The notes beneath the pieces are model-generated. The model saw nothing but the letters and a program-made list of their open reading frames with translations. It was not told where the DNA came from and searched no databases. A stretch of 62,970 nucleotides of DNA. Origin: Vibrio zhanjiangensis. Its GTDB lineage: Bacteria > Pseudomonadota > Gammaproteobacteria > Enterobacterales > Vibrionaceae. The stretch is taken from assembly GCF_030161235.1 (NCBI RefSeq), contig NZ_BSPW01000082.1, forward strand, positions 1 through 62,970, written 5' to 3'. Numbering within the stretch: position 1 is the stretch's first letter; each line of letters starts with the position of its first letter. Below, piece by piece: positions 25,999 to 33,914 of this stretch. The position numbers were made by a program, and so were the translations under genes.

Positions 25999-28194
25999 AT
26001 GACAGAATCTGAAAAGAATACTGACCAGATGAGTGCTGACGCTTTAATTCGTCGTCACAAACTTATGCTTTATGGTGCTCTTTTGTTAATCATATTTCTG
26101 ACGCTAGGAAACGCTTTTTATATCAGTAAAGAAGTCCGCATTCAAGAAGTTGAGAAAATGGAACAAAAAGCGCTAGAAATTCTAGTGGCACTCAACAAAA
26201 CACTATCTGTCTCTTTCGTTCATGTTGATAAAATGCAAAAGACCGTCGAAATTGCCTATCGTTTTCCTGAACTTATTCCTAGTCAATCCGCGGTTACGTT
26301 TCTCGAGCAAAAGACCGCCGGTTCAGTTCAAAACGCGCCTTGGGAAAACCTCCCAGACGAAATGAAACCAAAGCTTGGACAATTGTATGTGCGCTCAAAT
26401 GTACGAGATTACTCTTTTGATGTACGGACCATATTAACCATAGTGCCTGAAATTGTTTCTACCCATGCTCAACACAAGGACTTCCAATGGAGTTATTACT
26501 ATGATGGTGAGCAAGCACTGACATACTTATACCCTTGGTTAAGCTACAAAGATTTGCTTGTAGCGACCGAAACTAAGGATATGGACAAAGCGATTGATGT
26601 GATTTATCAAGCTGGTGGAACTTACCCACTTGAATTAGTAGGGCCGGATAAAAACTCACAGCGAGAATCTGTTTGGACGACGCCTTATTTGGATGCAGGT
26701 GGCAAGGGGATGATGGTTTCACTATTGGCACCCGTTTATGAACGAGACCGTTTCGTTGGTGCTGTCGGAACAGATATTACTCTAAAAGTGCTCGACAATA
26801 TCCTAATTGAGCAGCCGATTGATGTGGCACGTTTGGTCATCGTCGATGAGCAGGGTTTAGTGGTTGCGGACAGTGGAGGGTCATTGATCAGTGCTAAGCA
26901 AGTGGTGAGGCAGGAAGGCATATTGGCCTTGGTTTCAATGGGTGTTGCTCATAAAGCCGAGCACGGAGTCCTTAATCAAACAGAGTTAGGCTATTGGAGC
27001 TCTTATTATTTGCCCAACACCCCGTGGAGGTTAGTTCTCGAAATTACAGAAGATAAGCTGAACGCACATATTTTGGAAGTGGTGACGCCACATTTATTGA
27101 TGGCAACTATCTTTGCTGTTCTCCTATTATCTGCGGTTTTATACCAGCATTGGAATTTTAGTCAGCCAGCTATGCGCTTAGCTCGTTTTGTTGAAGGGTT
27201 ACCCCATAATAAAGATCTCACTATTCCTCAAATACCAGAACGCTGGCACTACTGGTTTGAACGTGCAGCTTCAACTGAGAACGATCGTCGTGAGTATTTG
27301 GAGAAAATAAAGCAACAAACCATCGAGCTTGAACATAGGGTCGACGAGCGGACAGAAGAGCTACAAAAAGCCCTTGAGGTATTAAAAGCAACCCAAGAAG
27401 AGCTGGTCAGAACAGAGAAGCTTTCGGGCCTTGGGTCCTTGGTTGCTGGTGTGGCTCATGAGTTAAATACGCCAATCGGTAATGCCATTGTTGTCGCCAG
27501 TAGCCTCAAAGAGTTTAATCATGCATTTATAGAATCGACGAAAGAGGGACTCAGGCGATCGGCTCTTGATACATATATCGAACAAAGCGCTCAATCAGCA
27601 GATAGTATCGAACGTAATTTGAGGCGCGCTGCTGAGCTTATTTCGAGTTTTAAGCAAGTGGCGGTTGACCAATCTAGCTATCAGCGACGTAAGTTTGAGT
27701 TAGACGAGGTTTTGCATGAACTAAGGGTCACTATGTCACCGAGTTTGTCTCGAAGCAAAGTGACGCTGACAGAAGAATGTCCACAGGCCATTAATATGGA
27801 CAGCTATCCAGGACCACTGACACAAATTTTGATGAATTTGTTATCAAATGCCTTGGTGCACGCCTTTACTGACCACAAGCATCGAACCATTGATATAAAG
27901 GGGCAGCAAGTAGAAAGTAATGCGGTTATTACGATCACTGATAACGGGCAGGGCATTGCACCAGAGCATATCAGCAAAGTCTTTGACCCATTCTTTACCA
28001 CTCGCCTCGGTCAAGGAGGTTCCGGATTGGGTTTGAATATCGTTTACAACTTAGTGACTGACTTATTGGGAGGGGATATTAAAGTGAGCAGTGAACTCGG
28101 CCAAGGATGTTGTTTTACATTAACGTTACCGCTAATAGCCCCCGAAAAGCAGAACAGTGAAGAAATGACTGAATCCATAAAACAAGAGGTTTAG
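25999..28194 (+). CDS. Membrane sensor histidine kinase
   Basis: About 731 residues. A first membrane helix (LMLYGALLLIIFLTLGNAFY), a Cache-like periplasmic sensor domain to about residue 365, a second helix (LLMATIFAVLLLSAVLY), then a coiled coil (EHRVDERTEELQKALEV). The H-box is VAGVAHELNTPIGN with the phospho-accepting His491 (numbered from 25987). ATP-binding boxes are LMNLLSNALVHAF, DNGQGI, FDPFFTT and GSGLGLNIV. There is no HAMP signature that I can see and no receiver. It lies directly after the EAL response regulator, which it probably phosphorylates. ATG 25999 is preferred; a TTG at 25987 is in frame. Confidence 0.92.
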   Translation: MTESEKNTDQMSADALIRRHKLMLYGALLLIIFLTLGNAFYISKEVRIQEVEKMEQKALEILVALNKTLSVSFVHVDKMQKTVEIAYRFPELIPSQSAVTFLEQKTAGSVQNAPWENLPDEMKPKLGQLYVRSNVRDYSFDVRTILTIVPEIVSTHAQHKDFQWSYYYDGEQALTYLYPWLSYKDLLVATETKDMDKAIDVIYQAGGTYPLELVGPDKNSQRESVWTTPYLDAGGKGMMVSLLAPVYERDRFVGAVGTDITLKVLDNILIEQPIDVARLVIVDEQGLVVADSGGSLISAKQVVRQEGILALVSMGVAHKAEHGVLNQTELGYWSSYYLPNTPWRLVLEITEDKLNAHILEVVTPHLLMATIFAVLLLSAVLYQHWNFSQPAMRLARFVEGLPHNKDLTIPQIPERWHYWFERAASTENDRREYLEKIKQQTIELEHRVDERTEELQKALEVLKATQEELVRTEKLSGLGSLVAGVAHELNTPIGNAIVVASSLKEFNHAFIESTKEGLRRSALDTYIEQSAQSADSIERNLRRAAELISSFKQVAVDQSSYQRRKFELDEVLHELRVTMSPSLSRSKVTLTEECPQAINMDSYPGPLTQILMNLLSNALVHAFTDHKHRTIDIKGQQVESNAVITITDNGQGIAPEHISKVFDPFFTTRLGQGGSGLGLNIVYNLVTDLLGGDIKVSSELGQGCCFTLTLPLIAPEKQNSEEMTESIKQEV

Positions 28195-28217
28195 GTAGAG
28201 TGAGGCTAAATATGTGA

Positions 28218-28243
28218 GCCTATTATTGCAATAGGCCCTTTTA
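28218..28243. terminator. Terminator after the histidine kinase gene, possibly bidirectional
   Basis: GCCTATT (28218-28224) and AATAGGC (28230-28236) form a hairpin with a five-base loop, followed by CCTTTTAT on the plus strand. It sits between the convergent kinase and symporter genes. Confidence 0.7.
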
Positions 28244-28249
28244 TGCTAG

Positions 28250-29884
28250 CTAAGCACGCTTTGATTTGTATCCGGAGCGATGAACGATCCGATACCACAA
28301 TTTACTACCATTCATATGTGTGTCGCTTTTTTGCTCGAGAAGACGATAGTTTACAATCTCTCCAAGCTTAATTCGGTTTAGATAGTCTTCGACCTCGCGT
28401 TTAACCAGTGGTGCAAATAAATACAAGCCAAGGACATTGGGCACTGCAATTAAAAATACCAAGGCATCAGAGAACTGAAGAACAGCATCAAGATGAATCA
28501 TGCTGCCGAGAGCAACAAAGCTACAAAACATAAGTTTGAATAAAAGTTTTGAGTGGGGCTTTTCGCCGAAGAGATAAGTCCATCCTTTCAATCCATAATA
28601 CGACCACGCAATAGTGGTGGAAAAGGCAAATAATAGAGCGGCAATAGCTAATGGGTACGGAGCCCACTCGATATGATGGGCAAACACGGCTGAGGTAAGC
28701 TCTATTCCGACAAGATCACTGTCAATTAGCCCTGTTGGATAGGCCGTTGAGATAACGACCAAAGCACTTAAAGTGCAGATAAACACAGTATCAATCAGCG
28801 GTTCGAACAGGGATACTAACCCTTCGGAAGCAGGCTCGTCGGTTTGTACCGCTGAGTGAGCAATGGATGATGAGCCTATTCCTGCTTCATTCGAAAAAAC
28901 CGCCCTTTGAAATCCAACGATGATGGCGCCAATCGCGCCACCTGTGGCACTTTCAAGGGTAAAAGCGTGTGAGATTATGAGAGATATAGCATTAGGTAGG
29001 TGTTCTGCACTCATAGTTAGGATAACGCAGGCACAAACTACGTAAAGGACGGCCATGAATGGGACAAGCTTTGCTGTCACCCTTGCTATAGAGCTGATAC
29101 CCCCAAGGATCACTAACGCAACTAAAACGGCCATTATCATTCCAAATAGCCAGCCTTTATCGGCAAAGAAGCTTTGGCTATCACCCGTGACAACAAGCAG
29201 CTGTGCGTACGCTTGGTTTGATTGAAACATATTACCAATGCCTAAGCATCCAATCACAAGTGCGAGAGCGTAAAAGCCGCCCAAACATTTACCTAGAGTC
29301 GGATAATTGCGGCTTTTTAAATAGTGTTCAAGGTAATACATCGGGCCTCCCGAGATACTACCATCTGGATTCACTTTACGATATTTAACCCCCAAGGTGC
29401 ACTCGACTAACTTAGTCGACATGCTCAAAAAGCCAGCAACGATAAGCCAAAAGGTTGCCCCAGGACCGCCTATGGTAATCGCAACCGCAACCCCGCCAAT
29501 ATTACCTATCCCTACAGTACCCGATATGGCCGTGGCAACGGCTTGAAAATGAGAGATCTCTCCGGTGGCATTTGGATTGGTATAGTCACCACGGATCAGG
29601 CGAAATGCTGTCCCTAAACCCCGTAAATTAACCAAGTTTAGATAGAAGGTGAAAAACACCGCAGCGGTACTTAGCCAAAGTACAATGATAGGCACGGCAT
29701 AGCCAAATACGCTGATTTTGTAGAATACAATTGAAGAAAGCTGTTGTGCGATAGGAGAAATAAATGAATCAACTTTTTGGTCAAAGTTAAGCGTTGAACT
29801 TGCGGCAAAAGGAGGAAAAAATAAGGTCGTTAATACTAACCAAGCGAGTGCCCGAAGACCGTGGTTAGGCGGATGTTTATGCAT
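28250..29884 (-). CDS. Sodium:amino acid symporter (AGCS family), possible taurine or beta-amino acid importer
   Basis: 544 residues from ATG 29884, chosen because AGGA lies nine bases upstream; an ATG at 29926 would add 14 residues. The AGCS signature region GTVGIGNIGGVAVAITIGGP is present, with about eleven membrane segments and the FSNEAGIGSSSIAHS block. There is a cleavable-looking N-terminal segment ending FAASST, as in some AGCS proteins. The family normally imports alanine or glycine with Na+. Here the gene is divergent from the TauR-type regulator, and the shared control region carries a half-site also seen by the taurine genes, so taurine or another beta-amino acid is an attractive but unproven substrate. 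Confidence 0.9.
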   Translation of the reverse strand: MHKHPPNHGLRALAWLVLTTLFFPPFAASSTLNFDQKVDSFISPIAQQLSSIVFYKISVFGYAVPIIVLWLSTAAVFFTFYLNLVNLRGLGTAFRLIRGDYTNPNATGEISHFQAVATAISGTVGIGNIGGVAVAITIGGPGATFWLIVAGFLSMSTKLVECTLGVKYRKVNPDGSISGGPMYYLEHYLKSRNYPTLGKCLGGFYALALVIGCLGIGNMFQSNQAYAQLLVVTGDSQSFFADKGWLFGMIMAVLVALVILGGISSIARVTAKLVPFMAVLYVVCACVILTMSAEHLPNAISLIISHAFTLESATGGAIGAIIVGFQRAVFSNEAGIGSSSIAHSAVQTDEPASEGLVSLFEPLIDTVFICTLSALVVISTAYPTGLIDSDLVGIELTSAVFAHHIEWAPYPLAIAALLFAFSTTIAWSYYGLKGWTYLFGEKPHSKLLFKLMFCSFVALGSMIHLDAVLQFSDALVFLIAVPNVLGLYLFAPLVKREVEDYLNRIKLGEIVNYRLLEQKSDTHMNGSKLWYRIVHRSGYKSKRA

Positions 29885-29947
29885 GACACAAAGTCCTACG
29901 TTGTTGAACGGCGTAAGACACATCATAGATAAAAGGTCGGATGACTA

Positions 29948-29957
29948 TTAGAGCCAG
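29948..29957 (-). promoter_or_regulatory. Candidate TauR half-site between symporter and regulator
   Basis: On the minus strand this reads CTGGCTCTAA. The same core CTGGCTCTA occurs in the aminotransferase/exporter control region at 33014-33023, and it resembles the CTGGACYTAA half-site that I recall for TauR in Rhodobacter. It lies 57 bases before the regulator ATG and 64 before the symporter ATG. Confidence 0.45.
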
Positions 29958-30013
29958 AAGTGTGTTAAAAATGGGGCCAATACGTTAATAAGTTGTTGAT
30001 AATAATAACAAAT

Positions 30014-31504
30014 ATGAAGCATCTATTTTATATGGAGTTTGGCAAAGGTACCAGCCTACAGACTCAAATTAAGAATATGATCACCACCAGTATTCTTGAT
30101 GGACACATTCGTTCCGGCGAACTACTACCTTCGTGTCGAGAACTGGCAAAAGCGCTAGGAGTTTCTCGCAATACTGTGGTTCTAGCTTATGAGAAGTTAA
30201 TTGAGGAAGGGTATGTCATTGCCAAAGAGAGAAAAGGATTCTTTGTTCACCATGCCTACGACGAAAATCTAGTAGCAAGTCACTCTTCTTTACCGTCAAG
30301 AGAAGCGGGTGTGAATTGGGACAACAAACTTAAACTTGTACCGTCTCGGCAACACCATTTACATAAACCGGATGCTTGGAAGCGTTGTGAATACCCATTT
30401 ATTTATGGGCAACCTGACCCAGAATTTTTTCCTGTTAGAGAATGGCGAGAGTGTACTCAACGAGCGGCGCAGACTCTGCAGGCAAAAGAGTGGTTGCAAG
30501 ATAGGGTTGATGAAGATGACCCATTGCTTATTGATCAGCTAAGAACTCGAATCCTTTCTCGACGAGGGGTTCGCTGTAACCAAAGTGAGATTTTGCTTAC
30601 TGTTGGCACGCAACATTCACTCTATTTGCTGAGCCAATTACTTGGAGGCAATCAAACTTGCCTTGGCATAGAGACTCCCGGTTATCCCGATGTACGCCAT
30701 ATTTTTGAGCTTAACCAAACAAAACTTCGTGAATTGGACATAGATAAAGATGGGTTGGTCGTGAACCAAAAAATTGATGATTGTGACTATGTATTTGTAA
30801 CCCCCAGTCATCAATCGCCCACTACGGTAACTATGCCTCTTGAGCGTCGCCTTAAGCTGTTGCAAAAAGCGGTTGACCATGACTTTGTGCTTATTGAAGA
30901 TGATTATGAATGTGAGCTCAACTTCTATTCAGCACCAACACCAGCATTAAAGAGCTTAGATAACGAAGGAAGGGTAATTTATGTAGGTAGCTTATCGAAA
31001 ACGTTAGCACCGGGTTTGCGAGTCGGCTATTTGGTTGGGCCAGAAGCCTTAATTCGGGAAGCTCGTGCATTGAGACGATTGATGATGCGTCATACTCCTG
31101 CCAATAACCAGCGTGCACTGGCTCTTTTTCTAGCGGGCGGCTATCACGATACATTAGTACATCGATTGAAGCTAAGATATGCTGAACGTTATGAATTACT
31201 AAAATCAGCCTTGATCGAGTTTTTACCTAATGTAGAGATAGCCCCATCATTGGGCGGAAGTGCGATATGGCTCAAAGGGCCTCATGGTTTAGACTGTGTT
31301 TGTTTACAAACACAAGCACTCAAATATGGTGTTTATATTGAGACTGGAATCCAGCACTTTCATCCGTTGGCCGATAAGAATTGTCAGGCAAATCGGCACT
31401 TTCGCTTAGGGTTTTCTTTGATCAAGACGGACCGTATTCGAGATGGGGTCCGTCTTTTATCTCAGGCTATGGAACAAGTACTTTTGCCTACAACGCTGGT
31501 GTGA
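30014..31504 (+). CDS. tauR: MocR/GntR regulator with aminotransferase-like domain, TauR type
   Basis: About 496 residues. An N-terminal GntR winged helix (GHIRSGELLPSCRELAKALG, then VSRNTVVLAYEKLIEEGYV) is joined to a fold-type I aminotransferase domain with IEDDYECEL and the PLP lysine in GSLSKTLAPGLRVGYL. Such MocR proteins bind PLP and activate genes for amino-compound use; TauR activates taurine genes. The neighbours (taurine-type aminotransferase, TauE/SafE-like exporter, aldehyde dehydrogenase) support the TauR name. Three in-frame starts exist (TTG 29993, ATG 30014, ATG 30032), none with a clear ribosome binding site. The 3' end overlaps the convergent aminotransferase gene by 17 bases. 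Confidence 0.82.
   Translation: MKHLFYMEFGKGTSLQTQIKNMITTSILDGHIRSGELLPSCRELAKALGVSRNTVVLAYEKLIEEGYVIAKERKGFFVHHAYDENLVASHSSLPSREAGVNWDNKLKLVPSRQHHLHKPDAWKRCEYPFIYGQPDPEFFPVREWRECTQRAAQTLQAKEWLQDRVDEDDPLLIDQLRTRILSRRGVRCNQSEILLTVGTQHSLYLLSQLLGGNQTCLGIETPGYPDVRHIFELNQTKLRELDIDKDGLVVNQKIDDCDYVFVTPSHQSPTTVTMPLERRLKLLQKAVDHDFVLIEDDYECELNFYSAPTPALKSLDNEGRVIYVGSLSKTLAPGLRVGYLVGPEALIREARALRRLMMRHTPANNQRALALFLAGGYHDTLVHRLKLRYAERYELLKSALIEFLPNVEIAPSLGGSAIWLKGPHGLDCVCLQTQALKYGVYIETGIQHFHPLADKNCQANRHFRLGFSLIKTDRIRDGVRLLSQAMEQVLLPTTLV
31424..31456 (+). terminator. Terminator-like hairpin inside the 3' end of tauR
   Basis: AAGACGGACC (31424-31433) pairs perfectly with GGTCCGTCTT (31447-31456), followed by TTAT. 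It lies in the coding sequence, 48 bases before the tauR stop codon. Because tauR and the aminotransferase gene are convergent and overlap, this may act as a transcription brake; on the minus strand no T-run follows. Confidence 0.4.
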
Positions 31505-32870
31505 GTAACTGCTCTTCGACTTCGGTGAGTGCTTTGTCGATTGCTTGTGCGATCAGGTCGATCTCATACTGCTGAGTGATAAGTGCAGGACTTAAACACA
31601 AGGTGTTATTCAGTGTCTGGAATGAGCGATTGGTTCTACCAATAATAACGCCGTGTTTTAGGCAGCTAGCTGCGACAGCTGCGCTTACACTTTCATCAAC
31701 GGGCTGTTTGGTTTCTTTGTCTTTAACAAGCTCCAAGCCAACAAAGAGTCCTTTACCACGCACATCACCGACGATAGAATGCTTTTTCTTCAGCTCTAGC
31801 ATTTTTGCTTTCAGGTATTCACCCTGTATATGCGCATTTTCAACCAAGTTTTCTCTTTCAATAATGTCGAGATTAGCAAGTGCAGCAACTGGGCCTGCAG
31901 TGCAACCACCGAAAGTAGAAATATCACGAAAATAATCCATACGGGATGTGGTGTCTTCATCATGAATCATTTGGTAGACGTGCTCAGTTGTCACAGTACA
32001 TGAGATGGCGGCATAGCCCGATGCAACACCTTTCGCCATGGTGACAATGTCAGGTTGTATGCCATAGTGCTGATAACCAAACCACTTACCAGTGCGGCCC
32101 AGTCCACATACGACTTCATCAATATGCAGTAAAATATCATATTGGCGACATATTTCTTGTACACGTTGCCAGTAGCCAGCGGGTGGTTCAATAACGCCGC
32201 CTCCGGCTGTAATGGGTTCAAGGCAAATAGCGCCAACGGTATCAGGACCCTCTCTCAGTATTACTTTTTCAATTTCATTGGCTGCTTTGAAACCATAATC
32301 TTCCGTCTCGCCCCATTGAGAACGGTACTCGCAACAATGGGGGACACTAACAAAACCTGGGGCAAATGGCCCATATTGTTCGCGTCTCTCTTCTTGGCCT
32401 GTCGCGCTTAAGCAAGCGATGGTAGTGCCATGATAGTCGCGTTCGCGATAAAGTATCTTGTGCTTCTTACCACCATATTTTTTGGCAGCAATTTGTCTGA
32501 CTAATTTAAACGCTTTTTCGTTGGCTTCTGAGCCCGAATTGGAGTAGTAAACTCGGCTAAGTCCTGGCATTTTCTCCAAAAGCTTTTCTGCAAAGAGTGT
32601 TGCAGGAAGGTTGCCAGCGGTTTGTGCAAAGTAATTCATTTTGACTAACTGATCACGTACCGCATTCGCGATTTCTTCACGACCGTAGCCCACATTGACA
32701 CACCAAACCCCACCTGAGACCGCATCTAAGTATTGCTTACCATGGACATCCCAGACATACATCCCTTGACCTTTTTCTATCATCATAGGCGTAGCCTGGT
32801 GTGGCTTCATATGGTGCCAGACGTGTTCATTATTGCTGTTAACCAGAGATTGAATATCTAGGTCGTTCAT
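31488..32870 (-). CDS. tpa: Taurine--pyruvate aminotransferase
   Basis: A 460-residue class III aminotransferase. The sequence follows the Tpa type closely: HVWHHMKPH near the start, DAVSGGVWCVNVGYGR, VYYSNSGSEANEKAFK, LYRERDYHGTTIA, LLHIDEVVCGLGRTG and the PLP lysine in TMAKGVASGYAAIS. Tpa moves the amino group of taurine to pyruvate, giving alanine and sulfoacetaldehyde. GGAG six bases before the second of two ATGs favours 32870 over 32873. It is divergent from the exporter/dehydrogenase genes across a region rich in CTGG half-sites, and convergent with tauR. A beta-alanine:pyruvate enzyme is the main alternative. Confidence 0.85.
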   Translation of the reverse strand: MNDLDIQSLVNSNNEHVWHHMKPHQATPMMIEKGQGMYVWDVHGKQYLDAVSGGVWCVNVGYGREEIANAVRDQLVKMNYFAQTAGNLPATLFAEKLLEKMPGLSRVYYSNSGSEANEKAFKLVRQIAAKKYGGKKHKILYRERDYHGTTIACLSATGQEERREQYGPFAPGFVSVPHCCEYRSQWGETEDYGFKAANEIEKVILREGPDTVGAICLEPITAGGGVIEPPAGYWQRVQEICRQYDILLHIDEVVCGLGRTGKWFGYQHYGIQPDIVTMAKGVASGYAAISCTVTTEHVYQMIHDEDTTSRMDYFRDISTFGGCTAGPVAALANLDIIERENLVENAHIQGEYLKAKMLELKKKHSIVGDVRGKGLFVGLELVKDKETKQPVDESVSAAVAASCLKHGVIIGRTNRSFQTLNNTLCLSPALITQQYEIDLIAQAIDKALTEVEEQLLTPAL

Positions 32871-32933
32871 CATCAGCTCCTTAAGATTACGACTTTTTAA
32901 AACGGTTTAATTTGATGTGTGGTGAATGAACCA

Positions 32934-33117
32934 TTAGGTCTGGTTAACTCACCACTTGCTTAGTTAAGCTGTGCGCATAGAGATAAAGTTTACAGACCTA
33001 TGTGACGAGGTGAGTAGAGCCAGATATAAACAGGTTTTAAGTCCAGTTCTGGTACCAAAAAAAATGTTCATTGGCTCTACGCTTGATGGGTTAGCTCACC
33101 TACATTAATGGCTCTAT
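32934..33117. promoter_or_regulatory. Divergent tpa/safE control region with candidate TauR half-sites
   Basis: The 271-base gap carries several related decamers. Minus strand: CCAGACCTAA (32934-32943), CTGGCTCTAC (33014-33023) and CTGGACTTAA (33037-33046). Plus strand: TTGGCTCTAC (33071-33080) and ATGGCTCTAT (33108-33117). CTGGACTTAA fits the CTGGACYTAA TauR half-site that I recall from Rhodobacter exactly. GGTTAACTCACC (32942-32953) is also nearly repeated at 33089-33100. MocR regulators bind clusters of such half-sites. No binding evidence exists here; this is pattern matching by eye. Confidence 0.5.
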
Positions 33118-33141
33118 TTATGGCAGGGTATTAAACAAGCA

Positions 33142-33897
33142 ATGGATGTCATTTCTCTCTCAACCACAACACTATCCTTATCGATTTTGGTGGTGGTTTT
33201 GGCTTCTGTGCTATCGAGTTTGACTGGAAGTGCTGGTGGTGTTTTGATGTTCACTGGCATGAGTGTATTCATTCCCGTGAGGCCGTTGATTGCAATTCAT
33301 GCGTCCATTCAGGTTGTGGGAAATGGAATTCGAGCTTGGTTACTGCGTGGTGAAATATCTGCCAAAATGTGCATACCATTTTGCTTTGGTGCTTTGATAG
33401 GAGCAGCATTGACAACTCGTTTGCTTGTTGAGTTAGTGAGTGACCTATTTGCTCTATACCTACTACTCATGTTGATTGCTTATACTCTATTTAAACCCAA
33501 AAAGTTGCCGATGTTAAAGATTAAGGACAGGAGCTTTTTTTGGGTAGGGTTGGCTGCGGGAAGCTTAGGAATTATTGCGGGTGCAGTTGACCCATTACTT
33601 ACTGCATTTTTTATGCGTGATGATTTGTCAAAGGAAAGTATTGTTGCCAATAAGTCTATCATGCAGCTTTTTGTCCACTTAACTAAAATTCCGGCATTTC
33701 TCTACCTTGGTTTTTCATTCTCTGACAATGCAGGGCTGATTGTAATTTTTGCTCTGGCTGCTTTTTTAGCAACAAAGCTAGGAGTGTTTCTACTGACTAA
33801 GGTAAACACTGCCTTATTTTTACGTTTGATGTGGTGGGCGCTGTTCATTTCTGGTGGACAGCTAACCTATCAAATTATCACCATCCACCTTAACTAG
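33142..33897 (+). CDS. safE: TSUP (TauE/SafE) family sulfonate exporter
   Basis: The 251-residue membrane protein has about eight helices and the TSUP pattern: SLTGSAGGVLMFTGM in the first repeat and GSLGIIAGAVDPLLTAFFM in the second. TSUP proteins export sulfite or organosulfonates such as sulfoacetate, or import other anions. Placed between taurine aminotransferase and an aldehyde dehydrogenase, 17 bases before the latter, it is best explained as the exporter of sulfoacetate (SafE role). The role is inferred from context; the fold itself is secure. Confidence 0.75.
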   Translation: MDVISLSTTTLSLSILVVVLASVLSSLTGSAGGVLMFTGMSVFIPVRPLIAIHASIQVVGNGIRAWLLRGEISAKMCIPFCFGALIGAALTTRLLVELVSDLFALYLLLMLIAYTLFKPKKLPMLKIKDRSFFWVGLAAGSLGIIAGAVDPLLTAFFMRDDLSKESIVANKSIMQLFVHLTKIPAFLYLGFSFSDNAGLIVIFALAAFLATKLGVFLLTKVNTALFLRLMWWALFISGGQLTYQIITIHLN

Positions 33898-33914
33898 AAT
33901 AATAGGAAAGACTC

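Noticed and set aside
33142..33897. Reading the TSUP protein as a sulfite exporter of an Xsc desulfonation pathway
   Set aside because: No xsc or phosphate acetyltransferase gene is nearby, while an aldehyde dehydrogenase gene follows directly, so sulfoacetate export fits better.
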